DNA of 64,000 nucleotides from Phytoactinopolyspora halophila (lineage in GTDB: Bacteria > Actinomycetota > Actinomycetes > Jiangellales > Jiangellaceae): contig NZ_QMIG01000006.1 in assembly GCF_003287285.1 (NCBI RefSeq), positions 1-64,000 on the forward strand, in the 5' to 3' direction. Positions within the stretch are counted from its first letter, which is position 1. Every line of letters starts with the position of its first letter. Positions 60,309 to 64,000 of the stretch are shown here, piece after piece. The notes beneath the pieces were generated by a model that had not been told where the DNA came from, did no database searches, and saw only the letters and a list, made by a program, of their open reading frames with translations. Made by a program: the position numbers and the translations under genes.

Positions 60309-61391
60309 TCAGGTGTCGTAGTCAACGACGACCTTGTCAGACTGCGGCAGCCCCTGGCACGTGACGACGAAACCCTCTTCGACCTCGGACTCCTCCAGCG
60401 CGAAGTTCCGCCGCATGTGTACCTTGCCTTCGATCACCTTCGCCCGGCACGTACCGCAGACACCGCCCTTGCAGGCGAATGGAAGGTCCGGTCGGGCCTC
60501 CTGCGCGCCGTCAAGAATCGACATTTCCTGCGGAACCGTAGTGGTGGTCGAGCGGCCGTCGAGGATGATCGTCACCTCGCTCGTCGGCCCCTCGATCGGC
60601 GCCTCCTCGTGCCGCACCGGCGGGGGCGGGACGTCGTCGACGTAGAACAGCTCCCGATGGATCCGATCGGCGGGCACGCCCAGCTTCTTCAGGAGTGTCT
60701 GGACATCGGCGACCATGCCGAACGGACCACACAGCCACCAGTGCCCGACGTTCTCGACGTCAAGGAGGGCATCGAGCAGCTCGCTCAGCTTCTGGGCATC
60801 GAGGCGGCCGCTGAACAGCTCGACGTCACGCGTCTCCCGGGACAATACGTGAACCAGCTCCACCCGGTCCGGATGACGGTCCTTGAGCTCGGCGACCTCG
60901 TCGGCGAACATCACCGTCTCCGTGCGCCGGTTGCCATAGAACAGGGTGATCGACGACTCGGGATGGGCGAGGACGGTCTCGGCGATGGAGAGGACCGGCG
61001 TGATCCCGGAACCGGCGGCGATGAGCACGTGATGCGCCGGTGCCTGCGGGTCGGGGGTGAAACTTCCCGTGGGCGTGCCCACCTCGATCACGTCGCCCGG
61101 CCGGACCTCGTGGACCAACCAGGTGGAGAACAGGCCGTCCGGCACCTCCCGCACCCCGATCCGTGGAGGCGCGCCCTCGGGAGCACAGATGGAATACGAC
61201 CGCCGCTCATCTCGGCCGTCGACAAACCGGCGCACGGTTAGCGACTGGCCGGCACGGAACGTGTAGGCGTCGGCGAGCTCCGCCGGAACGTCGAACGTGA
61301 TCGCCACGGCGTCGTCACACAGGCGATCGACGCGCGCGACCCGCAGCGAGTGGAAGTCTCCCCGATGCCGGGGCTTCGCCGTCGTGGTCAC
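60309..61391 (-). CDS. paaE: Phenylacetyl-CoA epoxidase reductase subunit
   Basis: A 360-residue reductase that passes electrons from NADPH to the epoxidase diiron centre. The ferredoxin-reductase part binds FAD (RRSYSICAP) and NAD(P) (VLIAAGSGITPVLSIAETVL; WLCGPFGMV). The C-terminal plant-type 2Fe-2S domain has CKGGVCGTCRAKV and the fourth Cys in VVTCQG. GTG start two bases after the paaD stop. Last gene of the paa run on this strand. Confidence 0.94.
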   Translation of the reverse strand: MTTTAKPRHRGDFHSLRVARVDRLCDDAVAITFDVPAELADAYTFRAGQSLTVRRFVDGRDERRSYSICAPEGAPPRIGVREVPDGLFSTWLVHEVRPGDVIEVGTPTGSFTPDPQAPAHHVLIAAGSGITPVLSIAETVLAHPESSITLFYGNRRTETVMFADEVAELKDRHPDRVELVHVLSRETRDVELFSGRLDAQKLSELLDALLDVENVGHWWLCGPFGMVADVQTLLKKLGVPADRIHRELFYVDDVPPPPVRHEEAPIEGPTSEVTIILDGRSTTTTVPQEMSILDGAQEARPDLPFACKGGVCGTCRAKVIEGKVHMRRNFALEESEVEEGFVVTCQGLPQSDKVVVDYDT

Positions 61392-61393
61392 CG

Positions 61394-61990
61394 TCAGATC
61401 TCCTTGACGTGTTCGAAGGGTTCGGTGCAGGAGCGACACCGGCGCAGTGCCTTGCACGCAGTCGCGCTGAACCGCGACACCTCCTCGGTGTCCGGCGATC
61501 CGCACTGGGGACAGCGCACAGCGCTCCCGCCCCCTCTCCCATGATCATGAACACTTTCCGACCACATAGGCCCGCTAGTGTTCATGATCATGGGAGAGGG
61601 GGCGGGTTCGAGGGTCAGGGGGACCGGACCTTGCTGCGGGCTCGGTGCGGCGCCGGGCGGTGCGATCCCGGCCTCCGCGAGCTTGCGTTTGCCCTCCTCG
61701 CTGATCCAGTCGGTACTCCACGGAGGATGCAACACGGTACGCACCTCGACGTCGTCGTATCCGGCTTCGTGCAAGGTGCGTACGAGGTCGTCGCGCATCG
61801 TGTCCATCGCGGGACACCCCGTGTAGGTGGGAGTGATCGACACGATGACCCGGCCGTCCACGACATCGACATCGCGCAGGACGCCGAGATCCGCGAGCGT
61901 GAGCATGGGCAGCTCCGGATCGGTGACGGTTTCCGCGGCGGCCCGCGCATCGGCGACGACGTCGTGGTGCCGAGTGCTCGTCATGCTCAC
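61394..61990 (-). CDS. paaD: PaaD with an in-frame palindromic insertion
   Basis: A 198-residue PaaD, an accessory protein thought to mature the epoxidase or its Fe-S partner. The N-terminal DUF59/MIP18 domain (about 12-110) includes VTDPELPMLTLADLGVLRDV and TPTYTGCPAMDTM. The C-terminal zinc-ribbon-like domain reads VRCPQCGSPDTEEVSRFS and KALRRCRSCTEPFEHVKEI. Between them, residues 129-155 (PAPSPMIMNTSG ... HDHGRGGG) come wholly from palindromic repeat copy B; typical PaaD proteins run directly from a PVPLTL-type linker into VRCPQCGS. The reading frame is kept and all metal-binding cysteines are intact, so the protein is probably functional. The start overlaps the paaC stop. Confidence 0.92.
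   Translation of the reverse strand: MSMTSTRHHDVVADARAAAETVTDPELPMLTLADLGVLRDVDVVDGRVIVSITPTYTGCPAMDTMRDDLVRTLHEAGYDDVEVRTVLHPPWSTDWISEEGKRKLAEAGIAPPGAAPSPQQGPVPLTLEPAPSPMIMNTSGPMWSESVHDHGRGGGSAVRCPQCGSPDTEEVSRFSATACKALRRCRSCTEPFEHVKEI
61526..61606. repeat. Palindromic repeat, copy B, inside paaD
   Basis: Perfect 30-bp arms (61526-61555 and 61577-61606) enclose 21 bases; the total is 81 bp, exactly 27 codons in phase with paaD. The core CCCATGATCATGAACAC is identical to that of copy A. The outer GC-rich flanks (CCCGCCCCCTCT) differ from copy A but pair perfectly here. Confidence 0.93.
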
Positions 61991-62937
61991 CACCGGCCCT
62001 CCGGGTGCGCCCGCGCCACGCTCTGCATCTCCGCCAGCAGGTAGCCCATGGCCTCGGTGTGCACGCCGTCGCGTCCGAGCTTGCCGGCCACTCCCGGGAT
62101 CGGTGCCACCTCGGGGCGCTCCAGGCTCGCCGCCTTGAGTACCTGGGCGAGGACGTCGTCGAACTCGGAACGCAGCGTGCCCGGATCGATCGCGACCGCA
62201 GGCGCCGTATCGTGATCGCCGCCACGAGCACCGTCGCCATTGCCCTCGGCTGCCTGGACGGCGAGGCGCTGCTCCACCGGGTGCGCGGTGAACAGCTCGT
62301 CGACGTAGGGCCAGACCGCCTCCAACGCGGCGCGCATCCGCCGGTGCGACTCGTCCGTGCCGTCTCCGAGCCGGACCGTCCACTGTGCGGCGTAGTCGCG
62401 GTGATACGTGATCTCCTTGACGCCCTTGGCCGCGATCGCCGCCAGGACGGGATCGCGGGAGACCCGCAGCCGGTCCAGCAGCGCGAGCCGCCACGTGGAG
62501 AAGACGAGCAGCCGGGTGACGAGCTCGGCGAAGTCGCCGTTCTCCAGCTCGACCAGGCGGACGTTGCGGAACTCGTGCTCGGGGCGGAAGAACGCGTAGT
62601 AGTCCTCCCCGTGACCACCGCCGTCGGCCGCTCCGGCCCGGGTCAACAGGAGGCGTGCCTGTCCGAGCAGGTCCAAAGCGATGTTGGCAACCGCGACTTC
62701 CTCTTCGAGCTCGGGCAGCCAGGTGCACCACTGCTGCAACCGGTGCGACATGATGAGAGCATCGTCGCCCAGCATCACGCAGTACGCCGCCAGGTCAGCG
62801 CCGTCCACACCGTCGGGCAGCGTCGTGTCGACACCGGAGAGCGGATCCTCGAACCCGGTGCCGAACGCCCACCGCGCATCGTCCTGACCTTCGGTCAGTG
62901 CCTCGTACGCGTTGTCGAAACCCATCGGCGACCTCAC
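61987..62937 (-). CDS. paaC: Phenylacetyl-CoA epoxidase structural subunit PaaC
   Basis: A 316-residue ferritin-like subunit that supports the catalytic PaaA within the epoxidase complex. Recognisable segments are YCVMLGDDALIMSHRLQQWC, EEEVAVANIALDLLGQARLL, YYAFFRPEHEFRNVRLVE and KEITYHRDYAAQWTVRLGDG. The GTG at 62937 overlaps the paaB stop (GTGA); an ATG at 62925 is an alternative. An insertion rich in Gly, Asp and Ala (about 237-250) lies in a loop. Confidence 0.93.
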   Translation of the reverse strand: MRSPMGFDNAYEALTEGQDDARWAFGTGFEDPLSGVDTTLPDGVDGADLAAYCVMLGDDALIMSHRLQQWCTWLPELEEEVAVANIALDLLGQARLLLTRAGAADGGGHGEDYYAFFRPEHEFRNVRLVELENGDFAELVTRLLVFSTWRLALLDRLRVSRDPVLAAIAAKGVKEITYHRDYAAQWTVRLGDGTDESHRRMRAALEAVWPYVDELFTAHPVEQRLAVQAAEGNGDGARGGDHDTAPAVAIDPGTLRSEFDDVLAQVLKAASLERPEVAPIPGVAGKLGRDGVHTEAMGYLLAEMQSVARAHPEGRW

Positions 62938-63224
62938 ATGTGCGGCACGTTCTCGGGAATGTCGTAGAAGGTGGGATGGCGATACACCTTGTCCGCGGCC
63001 GGAGCGAAGAAGGGATCTTTCTCGTCCGGGCTGGACGCCGTGATGTCCGACGCCTTCACGACCCAGATGCTCACACCCTCGTTGCGCCGGGTGTAGACGT
63101 CGCGCGCGTGGCGCAGTGCCATCTCGGCGTCACCTGCGCGCAGCGAACCGACGTGCACGTGGTTCAATCCACGCTTGCTGCGGACGAACACCTCGTAGAG
63201 TGGCCACTCGCCTCGTTCACTCAT
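62934..63224 (-). CDS. paaB: Phenylacetyl-CoA epoxidase subunit PaaB
   Basis: A 96-residue subunit that bridges PaaA-PaaC units. EWPLYEVFVRSKRGLNHVHVGSLRA at the N-terminus and ARDVYTRRNEGVSIWVVKASDI are family hallmarks. A purine-rich GGAAGTGAG precedes the ATG. An 80-base gap with a hairpin separates it from paaA, unlike the tight spacing of the following genes. Confidence 0.95.
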   Translation of the reverse strand: MSERGEWPLYEVFVRSKRGLNHVHVGSLRAGDAEMALRHARDVYTRRNEGVSIWVVKASDITASSPDEKDPFFAPAADKVYRHPTFYDIPENVPHM

Positions 63225-63257
63225 CTCTCGCTCACTTCCTCCCGGCGACGTCCCCGC

Positions 63258-63307
63258 TGATCATCAACGATCGTCACCATCATCATGTGCCGGATCGTCA
63301 ATGATCA
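63258..63307. repeat. Imperfect hairpin between paaA and paaB
   Basis: TGATCATCAACGATC at 63258-63272 faces GATCGTCAATGATCA at 63293-63307, matching at 13 of 15 positions around a 20-base loop. The outer end includes the paaA stop codon. It shares the TGATCAT string with the palindromic repeats but is otherwise different. It may stabilise or attenuate the paa transcript between the two genes. Confidence 0.6.
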
Positions 63308-64000
63308 CGACACCGCGGCGTGGCTGTGCTTGGCGGCGTGGGCGGCCGCGGCCTCACGCACCCACGCTCCGTCCTCATGGGCGCGACGACGGTGGGCCAA
63401 ACGCTGCGCGTTGCACGGCCCGTTGCCGGAGATGACCTGTTTGAACTCGCTCCAGTCGATCTCGCCGAAGTCGTAGTGGCCGCGCTCGTCGTTCCAGGCC
63501 AGCTCCGGGTCCGGCAGGGTCACGCCCAGAGCCTCCGCCTGCGGCACGGTCATGTCGACGAAGCGCTGGCGCAGCTCGTCGTTGGTGTGCCGTTTGATCT
63601 TCCACTCCATCGACTGGGCGGTGTTCGGGGAGTCGTGATCCGGCGGGCCGAACATCATCAACGACGGCCACCACCACCGGTCGGTGGCGTCCTGCACCAT
63701 CTGCCGCTGTTCCTCGGTGCCGCGCATCATGGTCATCAGTAGCTCGTAGCCCTGCCGCTGGTGGAACGACTCCTCCTTGCAGATACGCACCATGCCTCGC
63801 GCGTACGGGCCGTACGAGCTGCGGCACAGCGGCACCTGGTTGCAGATCGCCGCGCCGTCGACGAGCCAGCCGATCACTCCGACGTCGGCGAAATTCAGCG
63901 TCGGGTAGTTGAAGATCGACGAATACTTCTGCCGGCTGTCGATGAGTTTCTCGGTCATCTCCGTCCGGTCGGCCCCCAGCGTCTCGGCCGCCGAGTAGAG
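63305..64000 (-). CDS. paaA: Phenylacetyl-CoA epoxidase catalytic subunit PaaA (partial)
   Basis: The last 232 residues of PaaA, running off the window edge; the full protein is about 310-330 residues. PaaA carries the diiron site that epoxidises the aromatic ring of phenylacetyl-CoA. Seen here are [39 protein letters not shown] with the EExxH iron ligands (EESFH), and [19 protein letters not shown] near the end. The ATG at 63958 is internal, since the frame stays open and homologous to base 64000. Confidence 0.95.
   Translation of the reverse strand, partial: LYSAAETLGADRTEMTEKLIDSRQKYSSIFNYPTLNFADVGVIGWLVDGAAICNQVPLCRSSYGPYARGMVRICKEESFHQRQGYELLMTMMRGTEEQRQMVQDATDRWWWPSLMMFGPPDHDSPNTAQSMEWKIKRHTNDELRQRFVDMTVPQAEALGVTLPDPELAWNDERGHYDFGEIDWSEFKQVISGNGPCNAQRLAHRRRAHEDGAWVREAAAAHAAKHSHAAVS

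Noticed and set aside
1-64000. CRISPR array, rRNA operon, complete insertion sequence or prophage
   Set aside because: No regularly spaced direct repeats, rRNA sequence, transposase or phage structural gene was recognised on either strand.

Overview
The window is high-GC chromosomal DNA from an actinomycete (Actinomycetota). The evidence is GTG/ATG starts with frequent 4-base stop/start overlaps, the galU-glp-moaC-mog-rimJ-glpR gene order, a SatD-like gene followed by a membrane gene, FmdB-SAF-MscL, and a GH10-CBM2 xylanase. A member of the Jiangellales or a related soil/halotolerant order is plausible but cannot be fixed from this sequence alone. No CRISPR array, complete insertion sequence, prophage or rRNA was seen.

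Layout. 0-5.1 kb: tRNA-Ala(CGC) and a minus-strand run from galU through the gephyrin-like glp/moeA, moaC, mog and a RimJ-type acetyltransferase to a membrane protein of the GlpR/SepX divisome family. 5.2-18.4 kb: housekeeping and conserved-hypothetical genes (5-FTHF cyclo-ligase, penicillin acylase, SatD-like regulator, FmdB, SAF/CpaB-like protein, MscL, a 46-residue unannotated gene, a very large helicase-like protein with an arginine in Walker A, and a TetR/dehydrogenase pair). 18.6-21.9 kb: a small accessory island beginning at tRNA-Arg(CCT), with a frameshifted HicB/HTH gene, a GntR regulator, a 142-bp inverted-repeat element, a 19-bp perfect inverted repeat, a VapBC-type pair, and a truncated short-chain dehydrogenase facing a TetR gene across three operator palindromes. 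22-28 kb: a two-component system divergent from a lipoprotein/adaptor/MacB-type ABC export operon, with four 6-bp half-sites at 11-bp periods between them. 28-37 kb: PAP2, TerC, a secreted beta-propeller protein, a DUF1961 protein, a Cys-type sulfatase and a frameshifted regulator, which look like a carbohydrate locus. 37-45.4 kb: surface polysaccharide/glycosyltransferase genes. 45.8 kb: secreted xylanase, closed by two strong hairpins.

47-64 kb is largely catabolic: two acyl-CoA synthetases around a GAF-LuxR regulator; the homogentisate branch of tyrosine degradation (HgmA, fumarylacetoacetase, a conserved hypothetical) under an IclR regulator; an ArsR/ArsM arsenic pair; a PLP dehydratase with a LysR regulator; a second PIN toxin-antitoxin pair; and the phenylacetyl-CoA epoxidase operon paaABCDE, cut by the window edge in paaA.

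The most unusual observation is a palindromic repeat present twice. One copy (53152-53222) sits between tyrosine-degradation genes and supplies the stop codon and last residues of the upstream gene. The other (61526-61606) is an 81-bp element with perfect 30-bp arms lying in frame inside paaD, adding exactly 27 codons between its two conserved domains. This resembles in principle the protein-coding palindromic elements known from Rickettsia. Several genes also carry apparent disabling lesions (regulator at 36 kb, HicB-like gene at 19 kb, SDR at 21 kb, in-frame TAG ahead of the DUF1961 gene).
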